64,000 nucleotides of DNA from Paenibacillus planticolens (lineage in GTDB: Bacteria > Bacillota > Bacilli > Paenibacillales > NBRC-103111), in the NCBI RefSeq assembly GCF_013141725.1, contig NZ_WHNZ01000042.1, forward strand, positions 1-64,000, in the 5' to 3' direction. The notes under the pieces were generated by a model, which was not told where the DNA came from, did no database searches, and worked only from the letters and a program-made list of their open reading frames with translations. Positions 51,090 through 60,051 of the stretch are shown piece by piece. A program made the position numbers and the translations under genes. Position 1 is the first letter of the stretch, and each line of letters begins with the position of its first letter.

Positions 51090-52664
51090 GTGTTGGGAAT
51101 GAAATTATCAGTCTCTCAAAAACTGTACGGCGGATTTTTTATCGTACTCATATTGCTTGTTGGTATCGTCACGATTAGCTACACCCAAATGAAAGATGTA
51201 GATGACTCTTATAGCGATTTAATTGATAACCGTGCCAAAAAAGTAAGCATGGCTAAGGATTTGCTTCTTGCCGTTAAAGAAGAGCAGGTAAGTATACGAA
51301 GTTACCTGCTGACCGCCGATGAGAAATATACGGCAAAGCTGGAAACCGCCAAAGCAAAGTACAAGCAAGTCAGCGGAATATACAATAAAATGGTGGATAC
51401 GGCGCAGGGCCGCGATTCCATTAATCAAATGGACCAGCTCGAAATGCAATATAACCAGACGGCAGGCCAAGCGATGCGGCTGAAGCAGCAGGGGAATACG
51501 GAAGAAGCAGTTAAAATCGCCGAAACGCAGGCAGCGCCATTGGTTGAAAAGATGGTGCAGACGGGCGAAAGTCTGATTGAAACGCAGCAAAATTTGCTGG
51601 ATCAGGGAAGTAGCGATAACTCGAAGCAATTAGCATCCACATTAAGCTGGCTGCTGATCATCGGCATTTGCGCGATCGGAGCCGGCAGCGTAGTTGCATT
51701 CTATATCAGCCGTCAAATTTCTATACCGATCATGTCCGTCGCCAGAGCTGCGGATAAAATTGCGAACGGCGATTTGACCGATGTTCAACTAAACGTCAAA
51801 AACCGCGACGAAATCGGACAAATGGCCGCTGCTTTTAATAAGATGGCCGATAATTTACGCCATATGATAGGCTCGGTCTTAAGTTCGGCGCAGAGCTTAT
51901 CTTCCGCTTCTGAGCAAATTTCCGCGAGTACCGAAGAGATTGCCAGCGGAAGCTCCAATCAGGCGAATTCCGCTCAAACGATGAACGAGCTGTTCAAGGA
52001 GCTGTCTTTCGCTATCAATTCCGTTGCCAGAGGCGCGGAGCAGGCAGCGGAATTATCGAATAAAACGATGTCTCTCGCCCAGGAAGGAAGCAAGGTGCTT
52101 GGCGCTTCGATTGAAGGCATGCTGCAGGCCAATGAGCAGATGTCGAGGCTGGAGCAGGACTCCAATACAATCGGGGAAATTATTGAAGTCATCGACGATA
52201 TTGCCGATCAGACGAATTTGCTGGCATTAAATGCGGCCATCGAGGCAGCAAGAGCGGGTGATCAGGGCAGAGGGTTTGCCGTCGTGGCGGCTGAAGTCCG
52301 CAAGCTGGCCGAACGGAGCAGCGAAGCAACCAAGCAAATTACCGCAATTATTAAGGGCATGCAGCAAAATACGAAACTAAGCATAACCGCTGTTAATACC
52401 GGGGTCGCTTCCTCGCAAAAGACGGGCGAATCGTTCGAGCGGATTGTCACGATGGTGAATGAATCCGCCTATAAGGTGACGGAAATCGCCGCCGCCAGTG
52501 AAGAGCAGGCCGCTCAAACAACGGAGGTGCTGATTGCAATCGAGACGATATCAGCAGCTACCGAGGAAACGGCGGCCAGCAGCCAGGAAACCGCCGCCGC
52601 GGCACAATCGTTGGCTGTGCTTGCAGAGGAATTAAACAGCCTTGTCGATGTGTTCAAAATATAA
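51090..52664 (+). CDS. Methyl-accepting chemotaxis protein
   Basis: 524 residues from GTG 51090 (TTG 51093 and ATG 51099 are in frame alternatives; AAGGGG lies at 51081-51086). TM1 (about 10-30), a helical four-helix-bundle sensor (about 35-185), TM2 (LLIIGICAIGAGSVVAFYIS), HAMP (about 205-260) and the cytoplasmic hairpin with the highly conserved signalling tip EVIDDIADQTNLLALNAAIE and AARAGDQGRGFAVVAAEVRKLAE. The ligand is not predictable. Follows the HD-GYP gene closely. Confidence 0.95.
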   Translation: MLGMKLSVSQKLYGGFFIVLILLVGIVTISYTQMKDVDDSYSDLIDNRAKKVSMAKDLLLAVKEEQVSIRSYLLTADEKYTAKLETAKAKYKQVSGIYNKMVDTAQGRDSINQMDQLEMQYNQTAGQAMRLKQQGNTEEAVKIAETQAAPLVEKMVQTGESLIETQQNLLDQGSSDNSKQLASTLSWLLIIGICAIGAGSVVAFYISRQISIPIMSVARAADKIANGDLTDVQLNVKNRDEIGQMAAAFNKMADNLRHMIGSVLSSAQSLSSASEQISASTEEIASGSSNQANSAQTMNELFKELSFAINSVARGAEQAAELSNKTMSLAQEGSKVLGASIEGMLQANEQMSRLEQDSNTIGEIIEVIDDIADQTNLLALNAAIEAARAGDQGRGFAVVAAEVRKLAERSSEATKQITAIIKGMQQNTKLSITAVNTGVASSQKTGESFERIVTMVNESAYKVTEIAAASEEQAAQTTEVLIAIETISAATEETAASSQETAAAAQSLAVLAEELNSLVDVFKI

Positions 52665-52676
52665 GCATAATACGAC

Positions 52677-52730
52677 AAATCCGATCTTATCTGGCTATGC
52701 AATCCTAGCGGATAAGGTCGGATTTTTTTA
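52677..52730 (+). terminator. Terminator of HD-GYP-MCP unit
   Basis: AAATCCGATCTTATC / GATAAGGTCGGATTT stem, 19-base loop, then TTTTTA. Confidence 0.85.
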
Positions 52731-52739
52731 GTAGATAAG

Positions 52740-52870
52740 AAAGTGTAAGTTTTATACTTTTGCTTTGCATCTACCTTGACAAACGCGATCGTCCTAAAAT
52801 GACGACGAAGTCGTTTATCCTTGTGAAACGCACAGGTTTCCGAAAGCAGAAGAGTCAAGTTGGATGAAGA
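52740..52870. other. Unexplained hairpin-rich intergenic segment
   Basis: Three short hairpins follow each other: ACGAC gaa GTCGT, CCTTGTG aaac (g)CACAGG and TTTCCGAAAGC. It begins with TTGACA (52777), without proper -10. No coding frame is convincing on either strand. It is outside the likely leader of the downstream kinase (promoter 52912-52920). May be a small RNA or a repeat. Confidence 0.3.
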
Positions 52871-52911
52871 TCAGCTGGAAGAAAGAACCAATAAGCATTT
52901 TCATTCATAAA

Positions 52912-52920
52912 TGTTATAAT
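52912..52920 (+). promoter_or_regulatory. Extended -10 promoter of PAS kinase
   Basis: TGTTATAAT, perfect TGnTATAAT, 53 bases before the start codon. Confidence 0.6.
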
Positions 52921-52973
52921 CAACTAGCAATTCATCACACTATCATGACAGGGCTAAGGAAGAGTAGATCGAT

Positions 52974-54605
52974 ATGTTAAAAATGGCAAAATCTAAAAGG
53001 ATAAAAAGCTCTTTAAAAGTGACAATTATCTATCTGTTAGCTGGCAGTCTATGGGTTATTTTTTCTGATAGACTAATCGCTGCTCTAAACGTTTCTGAAG
53101 CTCTTACCCTAAATTCATCAAAGGGACTTTTTTATGTGGTCATAACAGCGTTTATCCTTTATTTTTGTTTAAGCCGATTGAAAAAGGAGCTTATTGAGAG
53201 CGAGGAACGTTATCGTATATTAGTCGAACATTCGCCAGAGCCAATCATTGTTCACAGCGATGGGAACATCGTCTTCATGAACCCTGCCGGCGCAAGAATG
53301 CTTGGCGCGAATTGTCCTGAGGCGCTTATCGGACAGCCTGTTATGAATTTCGTTCATCCTGACTTTGTGAACATTTCGCAGGTGCGAATGAGGCAAATTA
53401 CGGTGGATAAGCAGCCTACGGAACCGATGGACCAGAAATTTCTGCGTATAGACCGGCGTATTATCGATGTTGAAGTGAGAGAAGTACCGATTGTCTTTCT
53501 GGGGGAGCCTGCCGTGCAGCTCTTATGCCGCGATATTACCGAGCGTAAACGTGCCCAATGTTTGCTGGAGGAGAGGGAACAGAGCTATAAGTCGCTTGTC
53601 GAGCATAACCCGGATGCTATTTTTACCTTAGACATAGAAGGAAATGTACTGACGGTTAATCCAGCTACTGAGAAAATTACCGGGTATGGAAGAGAAGAGT
53701 TTCAACAGCAGGCTTTTATTCCCTTCCTTCTTGAAGACGATCAAGAGAAAGCATGGCGCCAATTCGCTAAAGCGGTTGTGGGTGAGGCGAATGACACGGA
53801 ACTTACACTTAGAAGCAAAACAGGGAAAAGCATGGATTTAAATTTAAAAATGGTTCCGATTATTATTAACGAAAAAATTGATGGCGTTTACGGCATTGCG
53901 AAAGACATCACGGAACGCAAACGAACGGAAGAAATGCTGCTTAAATCGGAGAAGCTTTCGATTGTAGGCCAGCTGGCGGCAGGCGTTGCCCATGAGATTC
54001 GTAATCCGTTGACTTCTCTCAGAGGCTTTGTGCAGCTTTTACAGTCTAAGATTGACAATTATCAACACTATTTTGATATTATGTTATCAGAGTTAGATCG
54101 CATAAATGATATTGTGAGCGAGTTTATGGTGATTGCCAAACCGCAAGTTGTGAAGTATGAGATGAAGGATGTCAGAAAAATCGTTGATGATGTCATCTCG
54201 CTGCTTGACACACAAGCCATCCTGAATAGTGTACAAATTCATACGGAAATTGGCTCCGAGATTCCTTTGATAAAATGCGAAGAAAATCAATTAAAACAGG
54301 TGTTTATTAATATTCTTAAAAATGCCATAGAAGCGATGCCAGACGGAGGAAATGTCGTTATTGCATTGGAAACGGACGAAAATCAAGTCAAAATTCGTTT
54401 CACTGACGAGGGCTGTGGAATCTCGGAAGAGCGAATAGCGATATTAGGAGAACCCTTCTATACAACGAAAGAAAAAGGGACCGGTCTTGGCTTAATGGTA
54501 TGTCACAAAATTGTAGAAGCGCACAGAGGAAGCCTGGAAATCAAAAGCGTCATTGATCAGGGAACAACGGTTGAACTGCATTTGCCGGTTGACAGCGGAA
54601 GTTAA
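52974..54605 (+). CDS. PAS-PAS sensor histidine kinase (sporulation-type)
   Basis: 543 residues. Two membrane segments (about 15-33 and 48-66), PAS1 (about 80-190: RYRILVEHSPEPIIVHSDGNI), PAS2 (about 205-320), HisKA with His near 340 in GVAHEIRNPLTSLRGFVQLL, and HATPase with NILKNAIEAMP, FTDEGCGIS and GTGLGLMVCHKIVEAHRG. The H-box matches that of Bacillus Kin A/E kinases. No response regulator gene follows, typical of phosphorelay input kinases. AAGGAAGAG lies before ATG. Confidence 0.92.
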   Translation: MLKMAKSKRIKSSLKVTIIYLLAGSLWVIFSDRLIAALNVSEALTLNSSKGLFYVVITAFILYFCLSRLKKELIESEERYRILVEHSPEPIIVHSDGNIVFMNPAGARMLGANCPEALIGQPVMNFVHPDFVNISQVRMRQITVDKQPTEPMDQKFLRIDRRIIDVEVREVPIVFLGEPAVQLLCRDITERKRAQCLLEEREQSYKSLVEHNPDAIFTLDIEGNVLTVNPATEKITGYGREEFQQQAFIPFLLEDDQEKAWRQFAKAVVGEANDTELTLRSKTGKSMDLNLKMVPIIINEKIDGVYGIAKDITERKRTEEMLLKSEKLSIVGQLAAGVAHEIRNPLTSLRGFVQLLQSKIDNYQHYFDIMLSELDRINDIVSEFMVIAKPQVVKYEMKDVRKIVDDVISLLDTQAILNSVQIHTEIGSEIPLIKCEENQLKQVFINILKNAIEAMPDGGNVVIALETDENQVKIRFTDEGCGISEERIAILGEPFYTTKEKGTGLGLMVCHKIVEAHRGSLEIKSVIDQGTTVELHLPVDSGS

Positions 54606-54624
54606 CTGGAATAAGGAAAATGGA

Positions 54625-54673
54625 AGGACTGCTCTTTAGTAGGTTGACTACTAGGGGGCGGTCCTGTTTTTGT
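54625..54673 (+). terminator. Terminator of PAS kinase
   Basis: AGGAC..AGTAG / CTACT..GTCCT stem, then GTTTTTGTTT. Confidence 0.75.
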
Positions 54674-54767
54674 TTCACCGGTTGATCTGCCGTGGAGCAA
54701 TTTACAAAATCAACAGATGTATTTGATATCGCACAAACAAAACAACAATAAAATACAATAAAATACT

Positions 54768-54819
54768 CAATAAAACAACAATTAATTGATTGTTAAAATG
54801 TTTTTAAGTTGTTTTATTG
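54768..54819. promoter_or_regulatory. AT-rich regulatory region with 12-bp inverted repeat
   Basis: CAATAAAACAAC (54768-54779) and GTTGTTTTATTG (54808-54819), inner AACAAT / ATTGTT dyad. AATAAAATACAATAAAATAC is directly repeated upstream. About 120 bases before the phosphoesterase gene; likely a regulatory site. Confidence 0.4.
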
Positions 54820-54937
54820 TGAGGGGGGATGCCGATATCGAGTGATTCTGATTCGTGCACGATAACTCATTGCCAGTCCGGATTAGCCGAGAGTTTCAAG
54901 CAACAAATCAAAATTCACTTTTAAAGGAGGATTTATT

Positions 54938-57900
54938 TTGTTAAATGCCAAGAAATTCATATCCGCAGTGATGGCATGCACCATCGCCTGTTCAGTTGTG
55001 TATGCTGCTGGAGCGGGTTATGCCCCGGTCGCTATTGCCGCAGAGGCGGTCGGCATACCCATCGCTTCTGTACCTGCCGGCCGTTATGAACAATCCGTCC
55101 GTGTTTCGCTTAGCAGCGTAACTACAGGTGCTGTCATCTACTATACTCTGGATGGCACCATGCCTGACGAAACCAGCCTTGCCTACAACGGAACGCCAAT
55201 CGTCCTCACGGATTCAACGAACATCTCGGTTATCGCCTCGAAAGACGGTGTTTGGAGTAAACCAGCTACATACGGCTATATCATCAAGACAACCGAAAAG
55301 CCGCTACTGAAATTCGCAGCTATGTCGGATATTCATATAGGTCCAGGCACAGATGAAGATGATGCGAAAACTCGCGCAAGGTATGCGAGCAATTTCGATG
55401 TGATTTCCTCCATCTTCCCCAAACCGGATGCCATCCTTATCGCTGGCGACCTCATCAATGACAACGGAGATGGGAAAGGGCCGCATCATACTTTTGTTCG
55501 CAGCGTTTTCGAGGAACAAATGGCAAGAAAAGGATGGTCGGACATGCCTGTACAGATTGCCATCGGCAACCATGACGCCAGCGTTGCTGAAGTGAAAAAG
55601 TATTATCCTGCCGATTGGTTTACGAGCCAGTTGAACGGCTATTACGAGAAGACGATCGGAGACTATTCATTTTTCTTTTTGAATGGAAACAATTATAACA
55701 GCGATACAGGACAAAGAAATTGGCTGAAGGGCCGGCTCGCAGCGCTGACAGCCGATCCGGCGAATCTTAACAAGCCGATCTTCGTCACGTTGCATCATCC
55801 AGTTGCAAATACGGTTATGGACGGTCAGCAATCCTCTAATCTAAATCTGTACACGGATCTGAAGGATTATCCGCAAGTTATTGTTCTATCCGGCCACTCG
55901 CATCTGAATATTAACGATGACAGGTCCATTTATCAGAAAGACTTTACTTCGGTCAATCTAGGGTCCATGTCGTACATTGAGACAGAGCACGGAAATTCAG
56001 CCGTAACAGAAGAAGGCTTAGTGGACGGACGGTTCGAATTTCCTGTTAGCCAATCTCAGTTCATTGAGGTCTATAAGGATCGCGTAGAGATTGAGCGAGT
56101 AGAGTATAACGGCGATCAAGGCTCCATTTATATAGGAGGAAAATGGCAAGGAGCCGGTGCCGGGCCACCGTACACGAGCGCTGGCGCATTAGCGGGCAAA
56201 AAATGGGTTGTAAAGCTGCAAGGAAATTCGAATGATGAAATTAAAAACATCTTTACGTATACAACAGGCAACCGTAACAAAACGGCGCCTCAATTTCCTG
56301 CGAATCCCGAAATCCAGATGCAACCGGGAGCGAATAACGTGCCGGTCCTCTCGTTCAGGCAAGCCAAGGACGATCAGTCCATGCATCATTACGAGATCAA
56401 AGTGATGAACAAGCGAACAGGCGAAATCGCCAAATCATACAGCGTGTTGTCAGATTACTATTTTTCGCCGATTCCGAACAAAATGAATATTCCTATGGCA
56501 GGACTCAATCCGGCAACCTCCTACGTCGTGACCGTTACGGCCGTGGATGCCTACGGAAACAAAAGTTCAGCTTTACAGACATTATTTAAGACCGACGGCA
56601 CGGCGCCGGAATTGACGCCGATCGACCCCAGTACGATGTGGAATCAGCTCGTGACCGACATGAGGTTTGACGATAATCTGGTTGACAACGCCTCAGGGGT
56701 AACAGGTCTGGCCTCCAGTATCGGGAATGTCTCCTTCGTCGAAGGCAAATCCGGGAAAGCCGCAAGCATTGCGGCCGGCAATGGCAATTATATCGATCTG
56801 GGCAACAGACCCGACTTCAATTTCGGCAACGGCAGCTTTACCGTGTCGTTCTGGCATACGGGTAATTTGGCAGGGGATCAGACGGTCATTTCCAATAAAA
56901 ACTGGGCTTCAGGCAAGAATGCCGGTTGGTATATCGGCCCTGCGACTGCGAACAATATGACGCTTAATATGGCGGACGGCACGAACCGCATTGATTACTC
57001 CGCTACCGGTGTGGGAACAGAGTGGCACCTCTTCACAATAGCGGTCGACAGGGCTGCCAAGACAGCCACAACTTATGTGGACGGCGCCCAGAAAGCAACA
57101 AAGGACATATCCGTTCTAGGCAGCTCCAGCATGGACACTCCTTATCACATTATTATCGGCGCAGACGGCAATAAAGGCTATGGCGGAGCAACCGTTACGA
57201 TGGACGATTTAAAAATATGGAAGCGTGCCTTAACCCCTACAGAAGCCAAGGCACTGTCTGATTCATACGTGTCGTCAACTTTGTACACATTCGATCAGTT
57301 GTCAGCTAAAGTCCATGAGGCAGAACAATTTGTGGCGAAAGTTGCGGCAACGACGGGAATGTCTGTTCCAGTGCAAGCGAAAAATGAATTAGATGCCAGG
57401 CTCTCTGCTGCAAAAGCTTTGACAGCAAGCAGCGATGCGCCGTCAATCGATCAAGCCTATCTTGATTTGATGTGGGCCTTGCAAAACTCCAAGGACAACG
57501 TTGTCTACGCGTTCATTCCGAAAACGGCGTTCACGATTAACTCCTTCAGCTCTTATGCGGACAATGAGAGCGCATTTGCAAGCAACATTTTGGACGGACA
57601 GGATACGACGATTTGGCATTCCAAATGGGAAGCTCCCGCTGCTCCTTTTCCACATACGGTCATTATTGACATGGCAACAACCTATAAGCTTAACGGCATT
57701 CAAAGAAAGAGCCGGCTCAGTCAAACCGCGATGGAATTCCCTAAGACATTCGAATTATACGCTTCTGATCAACTGGCTGACTTAAGCGATTCTTCCTACT
57801 TGAGCGATTCGGCGAATAAGGCTTCAGGCACATTCGGCAAGACTTGGACAGGGACGCTATATAAGGACTATGTTTCTCTAGACAAGACCGTGCAAGGCCG

Positions 57901-58630
57901 TTATGTGAAATTTGTAGTGACAGGAACCTACAATACAGATACATCGAAAACATTTACTTCTATGAGCGAAATTGATTTTACCGGCGAGGACGTGGATACT
58001 CCCGTCAATCCATCGGTTCCAACCTCAGACCTGAGCGGAGTCAATACCGTACTAGCAGGTCAATCCTTTGAAGTAACTTACGGGCTCAGAAATGTAACGG
58101 ATAGTACGTATCAGAACATTTATGCGCAGGATCTGACACTCAATTATGATTCAGCAAAGTTGGATCTGATTTCGATTACTTCCGCGAAGCCTGGATTTGG
58201 AGTCGTTTCCAAAAAAGAAGAGGCGCCTGGCCGCGTTCGAATTCTGGCTGCCAGCCAGGGAGCGGATCATGCCGTCCATCCTAATGAAGACGTTTTGAAA
58301 TTCTCCTTCACTGCCAAGACTATGACCCAAGATACGAATACAACAGTGTCCGTGAATAAGGTTGTTATCGCGAATAGCTTGGGTGGCGAATTGCAAGTAA
58401 TCGGAGCTTCGCATGATGTGTTGGTTAAGGAACAGCTGATCATCCGCATTCCTGGAGACTTGAACGGAGACGGACGTATCAGCATTGGAGACTTGGCTAT
58501 CGTAGCGGCAGCTTATGGCAAGAATGCTTCCGATTCGGACTGGAGTCAATATCAGCTGGCTGATTACAACCATGACAACAAAATTGATATACTTGATCTT
58601 GCGGCAATCGCAAGTCTGATTCTAGAGTAA
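54938..58630 (+). CDS. Secreted multidomain metallophosphoesterase with cohesin and dockerin domains
   Basis: 1230 residues from TTG 54938 with AAAGGAGG 8 bases before it. Signal peptide (about 1-34), chitobiase-like/Ig module (about 45-115), calcineurin-type phosphoesterase (about 125-400: MSDIHIG, GDLINDN, GNHD, LHHP, GHSHLN, all metal ligands present), fibronectin-III-like (about 460-555), LamG/concanavalin (570-770), short helical part (780-855), F5/8-C discoidin-like (865-1017), cohesin-like (1028-1161) and a type I dockerin (1172-1230) with two calcium loops DLNGDGRISIGDL and DYNHDNKIDILDL. It would hydrolyse phosphate esters outside the cell, bound to sugar or partner proteins. Alone in its unit. 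Confidence 0.93.
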   Translation: MLNAKKFISAVMACTIACSVVYAAGAGYAPVAIAAEAVGIPIASVPAGRYEQSVRVSLSSVTTGAVIYYTLDGTMPDETSLAYNGTPIVLTDSTNISVIASKDGVWSKPATYGYIIKTTEKPLLKFAAMSDIHIGPGTDEDDAKTRARYASNFDVISSIFPKPDAILIAGDLINDNGDGKGPHHTFVRSVFEEQMARKGWSDMPVQIAIGNHDASVAEVKKYYPADWFTSQLNGYYEKTIGDYSFFFLNGNNYNSDTGQRNWLKGRLAALTADPANLNKPIFVTLHHPVANTVMDGQQSSNLNLYTDLKDYPQVIVLSGHSHLNINDDRSIYQKDFTSVNLGSMSYIETEHGNSAVTEEGLVDGRFEFPVSQSQFIEVYKDRVEIERVEYNGDQGSIYIGGKWQGAGAGPPYTSAGALAGKKWVVKLQGNSNDEIKNIFTYTTGNRNKTAPQFPANPEIQMQPGANNVPVLSFRQAKDDQSMHHYEIKVMNKRTGEIAKSYSVLSDYYFSPIPNKMNIPMAGLNPATSYVVTVTAVDAYGNKSSALQTLFKTDGTAPELTPIDPSTMWNQLVTDMRFDDNLVDNASGVTGLASSIGNVSFVEGKSGKAASIAAGNGNYIDLGNRPDFNFGNGSFTVSFWHTGNLAGDQTVISNKNWASGKNAGWYIGPATANNMTLNMADGTNRIDYSATGVGTEWHLFTIAVDRAAKTATTYVDGAQKATKDISVLGSSSMDTPYHIIIGADGNKGYGGATVTMDDLKIWKRALTPTEAKALSDSYVSSTLYTFDQLSAKVHEAEQFVAKVAATTGMSVPVQAKNELDARLSAAKALTASSDAPSIDQAYLDLMWALQNSKDNVVYAFIPKTAFTINSFSSYADNESAFASNILDGQDTTIWHSKWEAPAAPFPHTVIIDMATTYKLNGIQRKSRLSQTAMEFPKTFELYASDQLADLSDSSYLSDSANKASGTFGKTWTGTLYKDYVSLDKTVQGRYVKFVVTGTYNTDTSKTFTSMSEIDFTGEDVDTPVNPSVPTSDLSGVNTVLAGQSFEVTYGLRNVTDSTYQNIYAQDLTLNYDSAKLDLISITSAKPGFGVVSKKEEAPGRVRILAASQGADHAVHPNEDVLKFSFTAKTMTQDTNTTVSVNKVVIANSLGGELQVIGASHDVLVKEQLIIRIPGDLNGDGRISIGDLAIVAAAYGKNASDSDWSQYQLADYNHDNKIDILDLAAIASLILE

Positions 58631-58642
58631 TAAAGGAGTATG

Positions 58643-58676
58643 AGAGAGGGACGGCTATTGAGCCGTCCCTCTCTTC
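58643..58676. terminator. Terminator of phosphoesterase and CGNR genes
   Basis: AGAGAGGGACGGCT attg AGCCGTCCCTCTCT: 14-bp perfect stem, convergent genes on both sides. Confidence 0.85.
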
Positions 58677-58691
58677 TGCAAGTTGCTGCTG

Positions 58692-59276
58692 TCATTCGTG
58701 CTCATGCGTGGGCACATCTGCAGCGGCTTTTTGTCGTGCGCGAAAACGGCGCACTTTCATTAGATTGCCGCACATCTTGTCGTCGCAGTATTTCTTGGAG
58801 CGATTGCGCGTTTCATCGACATACACCCACAAGCAGTTCGGATTATCGCAGATGCGAATCCGTGACGGCTCGCCTGAAGCGATCATTTGTGCCATGGAAG
58901 AGGCGATTTCAGCTCCAATTTGCGGCCATCGCCGATCTTGAGCATACCACTCCAAGCGATAGCCTTCCTCATTCTTTGCCAGTCGGCGAATAACCGATCC
59001 TTGCGCCATAAGGGAATTGAGGGCTGCGATATCTTTTTCGTCAGGCAAGGAATTTGCTGTAAACTGTGTCACGATCCGATGCAAGAGTGTCCTTAATTCC
59101 TTCAAGGCAAGCAATTCCTGCGGAGTAGGAGGCTCTTCTACGGATAGATGATGGTTTTGCAGCCACTGGTTCAGCCATTTAGGATTGTCCAGCCGGTCAT
59201 CAATGGCACCGTCGCCTCTCCAATCATGATGCAAGCTATTTATAAAATCATCCCAGAGCATAGTACGTATCCTCAT
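58692..59276 (-). CDS. CGNR zinc-finger/ABATE-domain regulator
   Basis: 194 residues. N-terminal ABATE-like stress-sensing domain, C-terminal zinc finger CDNPNCLWVYVDETRN..KKYCDDKMCGNLMKVRRFR (in parts), where CGNL replaces the usual CGNR; the other three Cys are kept. Likely a DNA-binding regulator in which the last Arg is replaced by Leu, an oddity. It is divergent from the DinB gene, a possible target. Confidence 0.88.
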   Translation of the reverse strand: MRIRTMLWDDFINSLHHDWRGDGAIDDRLDNPKWLNQWLQNHHLSVEEPPTPQELLALKELRTLLHRIVTQFTANSLPDEKDIAALNSLMAQGSVIRRLAKNEEGYRLEWYAQDRRWPQIGAEIASSMAQMIASGEPSRIRICDNPNCLWVYVDETRNRSKKYCDDKMCGNLMKVRRFRARQKAAADVPTHEHE

Positions 59277-59325
59277 TCTTTTTTTACAGCTAGTGTAACA
59301 CCTTAAAATAAAGTTAGCTAGTTAC

Positions 59326-59354
59326 TTGACCCTCATACCATTTCATGGTAAATT
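59326..59354 (+). promoter_or_regulatory. Sigma-A promoter of DinB gene
   Basis: TTGACC (59326-59331), 17-base spacer, TAAATT (59349-59354). GTGTAAC (59293-59299) and GTTACAC (59386-59392) flank it as an inverted repeat. Confidence 0.55.
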
Positions 59355-59415
59355 AATTTTGTAACTTGTTAAAGTTGTTTTGGTGGTTACACAAACAAAT
59401 GTAGGAGGATGTATA

Positions 59416-59910
59416 ATGAACAAAATCGAGCTATTGCTTCACGGCTGGGACAGCTGCTATGAGAAGGAAGACTGGTATCCGCCGCTTACGGACGCACTCA
59501 AAGGCTTGACTGTTGAGCAAGCCAACTGGCGGCCTGCCGGCGAGCACGTCAATACGATTTGGGAAACTGTTCATCATTTGATTTTTTATAAAGAGCGTTT
59601 GCTGTATAGAATGACTGGCCAAGAAACCGAATATCCGGATTCGACCAACGACGATACGTTTGTTGTAGAGGATTCCTCAAGTGAAGCTTGGGAAGAAACG
59701 CTGGCTCGCTTGCAAGCCGTTCATCAAGGCATACGTGAACGCATGGCGAGGTGGGAAGAGAGCGATTTTGAGCATATTTACCCGAATCGAATGCACCCCT
59801 CTGGAAGCTGGGTGAACAGTCTCATCCTGCACGACGCTTATCATACGGGCCAAATCATGCTCATCCGCAAGCTGCAGGGATCTTGGCCATCCCGTCGCTT
59901 TTTTGACTAA
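59416..59910 (+). CDS. DinB family protein
   Basis: 164 residues from ATG 59416, GTAGGAGGA 6 bases upstream. Four-helix DinB/YfiT-like fold: HGWDSCYEKEDW, TIWETVHHLIFYKERLLYRM and LILHDAYHTGQIMLIRK. Three His (HH in ETVHHLI and H in HDAYHTGQ) are the expected metal site. Members are metal-dependent thiol transferases or bacillithiol enzymes. Function here unknown. Confidence 0.88.
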   Translation: MNKIELLLHGWDSCYEKEDWYPPLTDALKGLTVEQANWRPAGEHVNTIWETVHHLIFYKERLLYRMTGQETEYPDSTNDDTFVVEDSSSEAWEETLARLQAVHQGIRERMARWEESDFEHIYPNRMHPSGSWVNSLILHDAYHTGQIMLIRKLQGSWPSRRFFD

Positions 59911-59915
59911 CCAAT

Positions 59916-59963
59916 ACCTGTGCTCGGCTCAACGATTAAGTTGGCCAGGGCACAGGTTTTTTC
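59916..59963 (+). terminator. Terminator of DinB gene
   Basis: ACCTGTGC / GCACAGGT stem, 26-base loop with inner pairing, then TTTTTTC. Confidence 0.75.
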
Positions 59964-60051
59964 TTTTGCGAAAAAAGCGGTAACAAAAAGGGATTAGAAC
60001 ATTTATTTCGAAATAGAGAAATACCCGATTCTAAGGAGGCTTCATTTCGTT

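Noticed and set aside
52780..52870. Cyclic di-GMP-I riboswitch
   Set aside because: CGAAAG and CACAGG pieces resemble it, but conserved GCAAACC and GACGCAAAGCC parts are missing and it is upstream of the likely promoter.
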